From JAGDZR01 sp049115695 (GTDB lineage Bacteria; Bacteroidota; Bacteroidia; Cytophagales; Cyclobacteriaceae), in the NCBI GenBank assembly GCA_049115695.1, contig JAGDZR010000020.1:124001-188000 (forward strand): DNA of 64,000 bases, in the 5' to 3' direction. Shown one piece after another: positions 24,694-33,331 of the stretch; position 1 is the first letter of the stretch, and each line of letters starts with the position of its first letter. The position numbers and the translations under genes were made by a program. The notes under the pieces were generated by a model. The model was given only the letters and a program-made list of their open reading frames with translations. It was not told where the DNA came from and did not search any database.

Positions 24694-27042
24694 ATGAACA
24701 TGCGCCTCTGCATTTGGTATTCTCTGATTGTTTTAACAATTATTGGATTTGGATGTAAAGAACAATTGAATGATGAACCCCAACCTGTCGATTTGGTTTA
24801 TCCGTTTCTCGATACATCCAACTCACGCTGGTTTTTCTTTTCATCTGCCAGCAGGCCATTTGGCATGGTCAACCTTAGCCCTGATATGGTTATCGACGGA
24901 GCATGGAATTCCGGCTATCGCTATGAGGAAGACAGCATTAAATTCTTTAGTCACATCCATGCCTGGCAACTCTCTGGTGTTCCGGTAATGCCAACTACTG
25001 GCGCGTTCAAAGGACATTTGGGGCCGGGGCACTATCAGTCAAAATTTAGTCATCAAAACGAGAAAGTAATTCCAGGGTACCATCAGGTTTTTTTAGATGA
25101 TTATCAGATCAATGTAGAGCTTACATCCACTACTCGTGTTGGCTTTCACAGATATTCCTATCCAACTGACAAAAAACGAAATATCTTACTCGACTTGGGA
25201 ACAGTTCTAGGACCATCCGACACCAAGTATGGATCGGTTAAAAAAATATCAAACACTGAGATTGAGGGATATGCCATCATGGATAAAACCATCAGGCGGC
25301 CAAAACCCACCAATGTCTATTTTGTAATTCAGTTGAATCAACCTTTTGTTCAAATGGATTACTGGCAAAATGGAGAGGTTTTCGAAAATGTAGATGCCTT
25401 TGACGGTGCAGGAGGCGGTATCAGTCTTCAACTTGACCGTAGCACTGACGAAAAGGTTTTGATGAAAGTTGGAATTTCATATACAAGTGAGGCTCAAGCA
25501 AGAAAAAACATTGAAATGGAACTCCCACATTGGGAATTTGAAAAAGTGGTTGATGAATCACGCGATCATTGGAATGAAATGTTGGGAAGAATTGAGGTCA
25601 AAGGAAATACCAACCAACAAATTCGCCGATTTTACACTGACCTCTGGAAAACGCTGCAAGGCAGAAGAATCATCAGTGATGCAGATGGACAATACACTGA
25701 TATGACCGGCGATCAACCTGTAACTCGCCAGATTCCTCTGGATAAAAATGGACTCCCTGAATTCAATCATTACAACTCCGACTCATTTTGGGGTGCACAA
25801 TGGACCATCACAACACTTTGGCAACTTGTCTATCCGGAAATTGCTTCGGAATTCATCAATTCAATGCTGTTGATGTATCAAGATGGTGGATGGATTCCCA
25901 GGGGGCCTTCCGGGGGAAATTATACGCACGTAATGACTGGTGCGTCTTCTACACCATTTATTGTGGGAGCTTATATGAAGGGGATTCGCGATTATGACAT
26001 TCAGCTAGCTTATGAAGGTCTTCTTAAAAACCATCTTCCCGGGGGAACAATGGCCAAAGCTGGATACGAACATCAAACTGCAAAAGGTGGTGGTTTGGAA
26101 TTCTACATCGAAAATGGTTTTGTCCCCTATCCACTCGATAGCGTGAGGTGGGGATTTCATCAAGACGGAGCTGGTCAAACATTAGAATATGCATTCCAGG
26201 ATTGGTGCCTTGCGCAATTGGCGCGGGAGCTCAATAAAGAAGATGACCATGAGACATTCATCAGACGCTCTACCAACTGGCAACACCTATTTGATTCAAC
26301 TACGCTATCCATTCGACCAAAGAATCGGGCAGGTCAATGGAAAACACCATTTGATCCGTTCGAATATCGCAATGGGTTCGTCGAATCCAATGCAGCACAA
26401 ATGACCTGGTATGTTCCGCATGACCTTGCTCAACTTGCGAATCTCATGGGCAGTAAGGATATAGCATCGGACTTACTCAATGAATACTTTGAGACAGCCT
26501 CGCAACAGAATTTCACGGCAGGAAAATCACATGATGAAGAGGAAAATGAGCGTAACCGAAGAATTCCAATCAACTATGGCAATCAACCTTCTATTCAGAC
26601 TGCTTATGTCTTCAATCACCTGAACAAACCATGGTTAACTCAGCATTGGTCAAGGGAAGTGGTTGAGAAGGTATTTATGGATTTAGAACCTCAGTTTGGT
26701 TATAGTGGAGATGAGGATCAGGGTTTAATGAGCGCATTGGCAGTGCTAATGAAAATGGGTCTTTTCGAAATGACTTCCGGAGCAGGACAAGTACCCGAAG
26801 TGGATCTTAGCAGCCCAATATTTGACAGCATTACCATTCACCTCAATCAGGACTATTACCAGGGTGACAAAATTGAAATCATCACTCAAAGCGATGCGGG
26901 TGCAAATCGCTTTATTCAATATGCTACCTGGAACGGTGAAGGTTTGCAAAAAGCGGCAATCGAACACAGGACGTTGACCAAAGGCGGAAAGCTCGTATTT
27001 ACAAATGGAGATCAGCCCAACACAAAGTGGGGAGTGCAATGA
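24694..27042 (+). CDS. GH92 family alpha-mannosidase lipoprotein
   Basis: A 782-residue surface or periplasmic glycoside hydrolase with lipobox GFGC (about residue 21). GH92 enzymes are Ca-dependent exo-alpha-mannosidases. The N-terminal beta-sandwich (about 30-270) contains RPFGMVNLSPD; the (alpha/alpha)6 domain contains NSDSFWGAQWT, IPRGPSGGNY and VESNAAQMTWYVPHD. The catalytic-acid glutamate and the GDEDQG acidic cluster (about residue 672) are both present. The protein ends in the usual GGKLVF...PNTKWG. Its presence between the aldehyde dehydrogenase (5 bp gap) and the amidotransferase (4-bp overlap) is odd and implies a mannosylated amine-containing substrate, or a chance insertion in the operon. 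Confidence 0.93.
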   Translation: MNMRLCIWYSLIVLTIIGFGCKEQLNDEPQPVDLVYPFLDTSNSRWFFFSSASRPFGMVNLSPDMVIDGAWNSGYRYEEDSIKFFSHIHAWQLSGVPVMPTTGAFKGHLGPGHYQSKFSHQNEKVIPGYHQVFLDDYQINVELTSTTRVGFHRYSYPTDKKRNILLDLGTVLGPSDTKYGSVKKISNTEIEGYAIMDKTIRRPKPTNVYFVIQLNQPFVQMDYWQNGEVFENVDAFDGAGGGISLQLDRSTDEKVLMKVGISYTSEAQARKNIEMELPHWEFEKVVDESRDHWNEMLGRIEVKGNTNQQIRRFYTDLWKTLQGRRIISDADGQYTDMTGDQPVTRQIPLDKNGLPEFNHYNSDSFWGAQWTITTLWQLVYPEIASEFINSMLLMYQDGGWIPRGPSGGNYTHVMTGASSTPFIVGAYMKGIRDYDIQLAYEGLLKNHLPGGTMAKAGYEHQTAKGGGLEFYIENGFVPYPLDSVRWGFHQDGAGQTLEYAFQDWCLAQLARELNKEDDHETFIRRSTNWQHLFDSTTLSIRPKNRAGQWKTPFDPFEYRNGFVESNAAQMTWYVPHDLAQLANLMGSKDIASDLLNEYFETASQQNFTAGKSHDEEENERNRRIPINYGNQPSIQTAYVFNHLNKPWLTQHWSREVVEKVFMDLEPQFGYSGDEDQGLMSALAVLMKMGLFEMTSGAGQVPEVDLSSPIFDSITIHLNQDYYQGDKIEIITQSDAGANRFIQYATWNGEGLQKAAIEHRTLTKGGKLVFTNGDQPNTKWGVQ

Positions 27043-27710
27043 AAACCGCCCTGCTACTTTGCGATGAAGTCAATCCCGAATTCGTTTCTGGCCATGGCAC
27101 CTATTCTGAGATGTTCCAGCGACTACTCAAAATCCCAATGGATGAGTTTGAGGTTTTCAATCATCAATTTCCTGCTAGTGAAGATTATGATGCATTCATT
27201 TGTACGGGTTCGCGAAAATCTGTCTACGACAATGAACCATGGATTGTCAAACTCCTTTCGTATATCAGAGAGGTAAATACTTCTCAAAAAATGTTTGTCG
27301 GCATCTGTTTTGGACACCAGGCACTCGCTCAGGCATTGGGAGGAAAGGTAGAAAAAGCAACAGCTGGATGGCTCATTGGAGTGCATTCCTTCACATTGAC
27401 GCAAGCTATGGACTCTTTTGTCGAGTTCAATGTACTGATGCTTTGCCAGGATCAAGTGACAAAACTACCTACAGATGCTTCAGTCCTCGCTACCAGTCAA
27501 TCGTGTCCAAATGGCATGTTCCAGTTAGGTAATAACATGCTGGGCATCCAGGGACATCCTGAATTTACCAAGGCCTACAATCAAGCAGTATTTGAGTCCA
27601 GAAAAGATCGAATCCCTGAAAAAGTACGAAAAGTGGCACATGAGAGCATGCACAAGGATCCGGATACAGATTTTCTATCGAACTTAATCACATCATTCCT
27701 CGAGCAATAA
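27039..27710 (+). CDS. Class I glutamine amidotransferase-like gamma-glutamyl hydrolase
   Basis: A 223-residue stand-alone GATase class I domain. The nucleophile Cys lies in GICFGHQALA (about residue 90) and the His-Glu pair in QGHPEF (about 172). No synthase partner is adjacent, so a hydrolase role is likely. In gamma-glutamylation pathways such an enzyme (PuuD or IpuF type) releases glutamate from the oxidised product. The start overlaps the GH92 stop (ATGA) and closes the operon; the gene converges on the following secreted protein with a 14-bp gap. Confidence 0.85.
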   Translation: MKTALLLCDEVNPEFVSGHGTYSEMFQRLLKIPMDEFEVFNHQFPASEDYDAFICTGSRKSVYDNEPWIVKLLSYIREVNTSQKMFVGICFGHQALAQALGGKVEKATAGWLIGVHSFTLTQAMDSFVEFNVLMLCQDQVTKLPTDASVLATSQSCPNGMFQLGNNMLGIQGHPEFTKAYNQAVFESRKDRIPEKVRKVAHESMHKDPDTDFLSNLITSFLEQ

Positions 27711-27724
27711 GCATCTGCATGTGA

Positions 27725-30700
27725 CTAGTTGTCTTCTTCGGTTTGTCTGGTCAGAAAGGCCAGCAAATCGCGAAGCTCTCTCTTGGACATAATTGTGCCC
27801 ATCGGAGGCATGCTTGAAGGCATATTTGTTCTTTTCTCAATTCTGGCAATAGCTACTTCTAGAGGTTCAGCATTTGAGGTTTTCAAAATCAATTCCTTAT
27901 CAGTTTCCTCCATCAATACACCACTCACCTCTTGTCCATTGTCCAAGATCAACGAAACCGAACCATAACCAGGTGCGATTCGTTCGCTCGGATTGACTAA
28001 AGCTGCTAATAATTCATTTTTAGAAAGTCGATCTGCAATTCCCTGTAGGTTGGGTCCTACATCACCTCCGTACTCTCCAACAGCATGGCATCTGGTACAC
28101 TGACCTGTTGGATTGCGATAGAAATATTGGGCACCCTTGCGAGCATCCCCACCTTCCAAAACTGCCGCATACTCGTCTCCTTTGCTTGATTGTATTGCTG
28201 CAAAGCGCCCTTTCAATTCCTCAGATTTTGTTTCTGCAATGGCTTCTGCTAAATCCAGTTCCAAAGCAGGATGTAGCTTCCCTCGCTCAAATTGATCAAT
28301 TAAAAACGAAAATACAGAAGTCGAAGACGCTGGTTCCAATCCTGCAATGGCACCAATCAAACTTTGTTGTTCATTTACAGACCCCTTGCTCAGTATTACA
28401 TTTACTAAATCCGGGATTTCATTCGCCGCAAATCCAAGCTTATCGAACATTGCGATAGCAACGGAACGAACTGCCCCATCCTCATCCATTAACGCATTCC
28501 TTGCAGCATCTTTCAGCAATCCAGCACCAACCTTTTCAAGAGATTCAAGAGATTTTGCTCTGACAGAGGCAATCTCATGCTTTCTTACAAAATCAACCAA
28601 TTCATCACCAAAACTCTCAATACCCAATTGCCCAATTGCTTCAATTGCCCCTAAAACAATTTCAGTTGATTCATCTTCAAATAACTGAGAAAATGCCACC
28701 TCAACTTTCGCGACCAGGTTGGTCTGGTTGGTTTCAATTTTTCCGCGATACCTTCCGTCGACTCTGTCCATTAGCGAAGGATTGGCCCAAGATCCAATCG
28801 TAGCAATTGCTTCTTTTCTTAATCTTTCAGGAGCGCGTTCGTTACCTGCATACGCAATCAATAGATCGAGTTTCTCGTCATTACCTGTTCTCAAACAAGC
28901 GTTTATGGCTCGTCTGATCAAGGGTTCGGAGGTAAATCTTTCTTCACTCAACAGGCTAGCCAACTTTGGAAATTCGGAAGGTATGGACCAGTCATCATTA
29001 ATGGCTCTGGCAGCCTCCGCTACAATGATTTCATCTGGATCGGCAAGGAATTGAGACACTTTAGTACTTCCCATTCTCCTAAGAGCCAATAAACCTGCAA
29101 TACGCGCAGCTCTTTCTTCATGGGTCGCGAGATCAGCAAGCACTGCTTCATCTCCAATACGTGATAGTGCCACCACTCCAGCATGTTTGAGATAAAGATC
29201 CTCATCATTGTTATCTATGATCATTTCAATAATTGCCGCTGTGCTGGATTTATCCTTAATCCTTCCTAGCGCCTGGGTCGCAAAAAACTTGACTCTGTCA
29301 TTCTCGTGTTTGGTCAATTCTATCAATGGCACTTCTGCTTGAATAAATTCAAGGTCTCCCAAAACTTTAGCAGATTGGGCAACAATCTCCGGGTCCTCAT
29401 CAGTCAGCAATGCAGCCAACCGCCTCGCGTTGCTCAACTCAACAGCTCCCAGTTGACCTAACCCCCATATACCATGAACTCTAACCAGCTGATCATTGTC
29501 TGTATCTGTTGCTCGCTGTAATGTTTCCAAATCCTCCTGTGTTACCAAACCAAATTGGGCTTTCAGGCGTATGCGCATATCTGCATGACCTAATAACTCG
29601 TACAAGCGCTCGCTTGATTGATCCTCATAATCAATCGTCATCAAAGTTTTGACTTCCGATCTGATATCCTGCTGATCGTTTGAGTTACCATCAACATCCA
29701 ATTTCCAAACTCTTCCATAATTTTTGGTACCCCATCCATTGATCCAGTCAGCGGCATAAAGTGCGCCATCAGGTCCAAATCTGATGCCCGTAGGTAAAAT
29801 GCCATTTACCACACTTACTTCATCTTTCAACTCAAAACTTGCGCCTTTAGGATCAAGTGTAAATGCCCATATATTAGATCGCGCAGGGTTTCCGGCAAAC
29901 TCAACAAGGAAGAAATGATCGTTCCATTTGGTTCCCAGGGCAGTACCCGGATTCATGACCATACCAGTTGGGCCATTGTGATAATTAGCCAAAGGAGGAA
30001 TGATGTATTCTGCTTGTCCTTCCCATCTTGGAACGTACATTTTTTCATCCATCCATACATTATATCCGTTGTTCAATGGATCCGTGTATTTACCGTATTG
30101 CCAATTGGCTCGCCAACCGGCATCCATTCCTTCGACTATATGGACAAGTCTTTCGCTTTCTCCACGATGATCTCCATCATTATCTGCGCCTATTATGTTA
30201 CCATACTTGTCAAACACAAACTCATGTACATTTCTCAATCCACGAGCAAACACTTCGAAATCAGAGCCATCTGGATTAGATCGCACCAGTACTCCCTGGT
30301 TTGGGTACTTGTGAACTGTACCATCAGGCGCAGTTATGTTTGCTCCAATATCTCCAATTCCCCAATATATTTTTCCATCAGGCCCTTCCACTACACCTGA
30401 CATTCCGTGACCACTAAATCCAATGTGAACAGCATAACCATTGCTGATCGAAGTTTTTTCATCTAACACACCGTCATCATTGGAGTCTACCAACCTCCAC
30501 ATGTCAGGTCCAACACCAATAAAAACATCTTCATCACGCACTAAAAGTGCGCCTGCTACATCTGTGATTTCCGTATTGAAATCACTTAAAATACGTGTTG
30601 AAATGTCAGCAATACCATCACCATTCTCATCTGTAATTTTCCATACCTCGTCTTGCTCCACAGCCAGGTCATTCCAGTCATGAATTCCATCTTCATTTAA

Positions 30701-31111
30701 ATCTTCAAGCCAATCATTTTCTTCGCTTTTCTCGGGAGCAAACGTTTCCTTTAGAAACGCGCGCCGATCTTCGATGCTTTGCCATGAAATTGAAGATGTC
30801 ATCCAATGACGATATCCACGAATGTCAAACTCTGAGTTCTTTTGTCTATTGGTTCGTGTGAGATAGACAGCCCCTTCATCGTCAATTGACATAGCGATTG
30901 GATCAGGGGCTAATGAATCAGTTGCCCACAGGTCAATTTTAAAACCATCCGCCAATGTGATGGAAGTACTTTCAATAATTGATTTTCTTCTCTCCTCAAG
31001 ACCTTCAAGCTGTTCTTTAACAGCCACCGGTTGCTCCTTTGGCTTAGATGGCTCGCATCCCAGTAAACAGATTAAACAAGAGAGAAGAAGTGCGCCGAGT
31101 ATTGATTTCAT
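27725..31111 (-). CDS. Secreted dehydrogenase-like beta-propeller/HEAT/cytochrome c protein
   Basis: A 1128-residue lipoprotein (lipobox LLGC near residue 19). The N-terminal half is the putative membrane-bound dehydrogenase domain (TIGR02604-like): a propeller with repeated IRFGPDGALYAADW and NVHEFVFDKYGNIIGADN-type blades. It has Ca-loop motifs DLNEDGIHDWND, DENGDGIADIS and DSNDDGVLDEK (about 136-215). The middle (about 500-950) is made of HEAT-like helical repeats. The C-terminal ~140 residues are the heme-binding domain (TIGR02603-like), with one CTRCH heme site near residue 1000. Such proteins are common in Planctomycetes and Bacteroidota and probably oxidise sugars; the true substrate is unknown. 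It converges on the GATase gene. Confidence 0.88.
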   Translation of the reverse strand: MKSILGALLLSCLICLLGCEPSKPKEQPVAVKEQLEGLEERRKSIIESTSITLADGFKIDLWATDSLAPDPIAMSIDDEGAVYLTRTNRQKNSEFDIRGYRHWMTSSISWQSIEDRRAFLKETFAPEKSEENDWLEDLNEDGIHDWNDLAVEQDEVWKITDENGDGIADISTRILSDFNTEITDVAGALLVRDEDVFIGVGPDMWRLVDSNDDGVLDEKTSISNGYAVHIGFSGHGMSGVVEGPDGKIYWGIGDIGANITAPDGTVHKYPNQGVLVRSNPDGSDFEVFARGLRNVHEFVFDKYGNIIGADNDGDHRGESERLVHIVEGMDAGWRANWQYGKYTDPLNNGYNVWMDEKMYVPRWEGQAEYIIPPLANYHNGPTGMVMNPGTALGTKWNDHFFLVEFAGNPARSNIWAFTLDPKGASFELKDEVSVVNGILPTGIRFGPDGALYAADWINGWGTKNYGRVWKLDVDGNSNDQQDIRSEVKTLMTIDYEDQSSERLYELLGHADMRIRLKAQFGLVTQEDLETLQRATDTDNDQLVRVHGIWGLGQLGAVELSNARRLAALLTDEDPEIVAQSAKVLGDLEFIQAEVPLIELTKHENDRVKFFATQALGRIKDKSSTAAIIEMIIDNNDEDLYLKHAGVVALSRIGDEAVLADLATHEERAARIAGLLALRRMGSTKVSQFLADPDEIIVAEAARAINDDWSIPSEFPKLASLLSEERFTSEPLIRRAINACLRTGNDEKLDLLIAYAGNERAPERLRKEAIATIGSWANPSLMDRVDGRYRGKIETNQTNLVAKVEVAFSQLFEDESTEIVLGAIEAIGQLGIESFGDELVDFVRKHEIASVRAKSLESLEKVGAGLLKDAARNALMDEDGAVRSVAIAMFDKLGFAANEIPDLVNVILSKGSVNEQQSLIGAIAGLEPASSTSVFSFLIDQFERGKLHPALELDLAEAIAETKSEELKGRFAAIQSSKGDEYAAVLEGGDARKGAQYFYRNPTGQCTRCHAVGEYGGDVGPNLQGIADRLSKNELLAALVNPSERIAPGYGSVSLILDNGQEVSGVLMEETDKELILKTSNAEPLEVAIARIEKRTNMPSSMPPMGTIMSKRELRDLLAFLTRQTEEDN

Positions 31112-31196
31112 GATCCAGTTATGTATTGATCTGCCAAGATAAATACAATTCCAACATCACAACACCTCTAACATGATGAATGGCAACCTTTTACAA

Positions 31197-32267
31197 TTAC
31201 TGTATAATGCTAACTCCCAATCCTGGTTTTCCAGAAATGCTCATAATACCATTGTCAATCAAAAATCCTCCTGAAACCACATCCCTGATGTTGTCCAAAC
31301 TGCCATCCAAATCCAGAAATCGTGTGTGCGAATAAGATAGAGCCAGGTGTAACGCAGCAGCTATTGAAACAATGCTTTCATCATTGCACCCCCACATAAG
31401 GTCAACACCTGAATATTTTGCAATCGTTGCAATTTCACTAGCCGTCTTAAGTCCGCCAGTTTTCATCAATTTGATGTTAAAGATGCGGCAACCAGGCGCA
31501 TCCCTCACAAGGCACAAGGCATCATCTGTATTTTTCAATGATTCATCTGCAACCACCAAATCAAGGACCTCAGCGTCCAGCTGCTTAACCCCAGATGCAA
31601 ATGCATCTACACTAAACGGCTGCTCGATAAACTCGAGATTTACCTTGCTGGAAAGTTTGACAAAGCGATTGAGGTCTTCCACAGTATAGCCTTGATTGGC
31701 ATCTACCCTGATGACCATATCAGGTCTCTTCTCGGCTATTTTGACCACTCGCTCAGCGTCCTCTTCAGGATTCAAACCAGTTTTAACCTTGAGCACTCTG
31801 AAACCCATTCCGTGATACTCGTCGGCTTCAGCTACAGTCTCGGCTACATTCTTGATACCGATGGTGACAGATGTAGGGAGTGACTGTTGTTTCTGTCCAA
31901 AGTATTGGCACAGCGGGATTCCCAAAAATTGTGCAAATGCATCATGAAGCGCTACATCCAATGCTACATTGACTCCCGGCTTGGAACCATACTTGGTTTG
32001 GGTATCTCTCAGTAGAGATTCGATCTCGCCTATATTTCTTCCTTTGAGATATGAAAAATCAGCACCTGCAAGGGTCTTGATCGTATCATCCACTGACTCA
32101 CCCACTACTTTTGGGCTGGGGTTGGCTGCTCCAATCCCAATCATTCCATTGTCAAGTTCGATTTCGACGAAAGCATTGATGACCTCATCGACAGTCTTAT
32201 AGGCGATAGTATAGGGCCGCTTGGTCCCAAGATCCTTTGAGTAAGTCCGTACTTCTTTTATTCTCAT
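31197..32267 (-). CDS. dgcA: Dipeptide epimerase/N-acyl-D-glutamate racemase of enolase superfamily
   Basis: A 356-residue enolase-superfamily enzyme of the muconate-lactonizing group. The KxK base motif is in LKVKTG (about 163), metal ligands are in VDANQGY (about 193), EQPF (about 218) and ADES (about 243), and the second base Lys in IKLMKTGG (about 268). Family members interconvert L-Ala-D-Glu and L-Ala-L-Glu. Paired with the DUF1611 gene (4-bp overlap) it matches the dgcN-dgcA cassette for D-glutamate use, in which the racemase acts on N-acetyl-D-glutamate. I therefore lean to dgcA; an L-Ala-D/L-Glu epimerase remains possible. Confidence 0.85.
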   Translation of the reverse strand: MRIKEVRTYSKDLGTKRPYTIAYKTVDEVINAFVEIELDNGMIGIGAANPSPKVVGESVDDTIKTLAGADFSYLKGRNIGEIESLLRDTQTKYGSKPGVNVALDVALHDAFAQFLGIPLCQYFGQKQQSLPTSVTIGIKNVAETVAEADEYHGMGFRVLKVKTGLNPEEDAERVVKIAEKRPDMVIRVDANQGYTVEDLNRFVKLSSKVNLEFIEQPFSVDAFASGVKQLDAEVLDLVVADESLKNTDDALCLVRDAPGCRIFNIKLMKTGGLKTASEIATIAKYSGVDLMWGCNDESIVSIAAALHLALSYSHTRFLDLDGSLDNIRDVVSGGFLIDNGIMSISGKPGLGVSIIQ

Positions 32268-33331
32268 CCCTTTAGTGCTATGACTGCTTCTACAATTGGC
32301 TCTAGCGATTCTTCAAATGGAAATACCATAGGGATATCACTTTTGGATTTCCAGGTCTTGCGATATTCATCGATATCACTTTTGGTCATATCGGTACTAT
32401 TGATCGTAATACCAATCACCTTGGTGCCAAATTTCTCAATCAATTCAATTTCATCCTGAATATCAGGAAGATCTGCCGGGTAATCATTCAATCCGTTGAA
32501 TTTCTTGCGCATTGCGGGATGCTGTAAGACAACTCCATCCATGCGTCCCGAAACAATAAACTCTGACCCACATGGCCCACTTGGATTTCTCAATCCTGAC
32601 TGCCCCTCAATGATCATTACATCTGGGTTTTCATTTTTCCAACATTCGTGAATTGCATGCTCAAGCTCACCAGGAATAAAGTCATTAGCAGTGGCATCAA
32701 ACAACAGACCATAGTTGGCTCCTTGCATCCAGCCTGTCTGTCCTGTATAAATCATCTCAGACTTATAACCAGATACGGTGAGTGCTTCTTCCAATAATCG
32801 TGACGTAGTGCGCTTCCCCGTTGCACAATCTGTTCCAAGCACAGCAATTTTTGTGGTCGGTACTTCTTTGATTTTCCCAGACCAGAAATGCAACTCCTTG
32901 AATGGTTTTGATTTTCGGATATCATAAATAATGTCTCCAAACTCGTAGGCTACCTCCCTAAACTCCTCAATTTCAGACATAGGTTCATGAAGCCCGTTGA
33001 CCACATGAATCCCATGCCCCAAGATCTTTTTAATTGAAGGATAAAGTGGCTTGGGAAGTACACCTCCTTTGGTAGCCATCCCAATGATCGCATATTTCGG
33101 TTTTTCATACTTCGCCAGAAAAGTATCTATATCTCTGCAAACAGGCACATTTGCATGTTTTCTCTCAATTACCTCTCCTGCATCTTTGCCATCATGCTCT
33201 TCGTCAATCACTCCCACAATATCAAACCGGTTGGACCCTCGAATAAGTCCATGCGCGGTTTTAGCCTTAATTGATGACAGTAAACCACCCGTGATGATTA
33301 CTGCTGATCCTGAAATGTGTGGTTGATCCAT
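32264..33331 (-). CDS. dgcN: DUF1611 protein, D-glutamate N-acetyltransferase-like
   Basis: A 355-residue DUF1611 protein. It has a P-loop-like GTDCATGKRT (about residue 187) and an acidic IIEGQSGLRNPSGPCG loop, both typical of the family. DgcN proteins of this family N-acetylate D-glutamate, after which DgcA racemises it. Here the gene is coupled on both sides: it overlaps the serine hydrolase stop by one base (TAATG) and the dgcA start by four. The pairing supports D-glutamate catabolism. Confidence is high for the family and moderate for the substrate. Confidence 0.88.
   Translation of the reverse strand: MDQPHISGSAVIITGGLLSSIKAKTAHGLIRGSNRFDIVGVIDEEHDGKDAGEVIERKHANVPVCRDIDTFLAKYEKPKYAIIGMATKGGVLPKPLYPSIKKILGHGIHVVNGLHEPMSEIEEFREVAYEFGDIIYDIRKSKPFKELHFWSGKIKEVPTTKIAVLGTDCATGKRTTSRLLEEALTVSGYKSEMIYTGQTGWMQGANYGLLFDATANDFIPGELEHAIHECWKNENPDVMIIEGQSGLRNPSGPCGSEFIVSGRMDGVVLQHPAMRKKFNGLNDYPADLPDIQDEIELIEKFGTKVIGITINSTDMTKSDIDEYRKTWKSKSDIPMVFPFEESLEPIVEAVIALKG

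Noticed and set aside
24694..27042. GH92 gene as an unrelated neighbour only
   Set aside because: Its 5-bp gap and 4-bp overlap with both neighbours make a separate transcription unit unlikely, so I keep it in the operon while treating its role as unknown.
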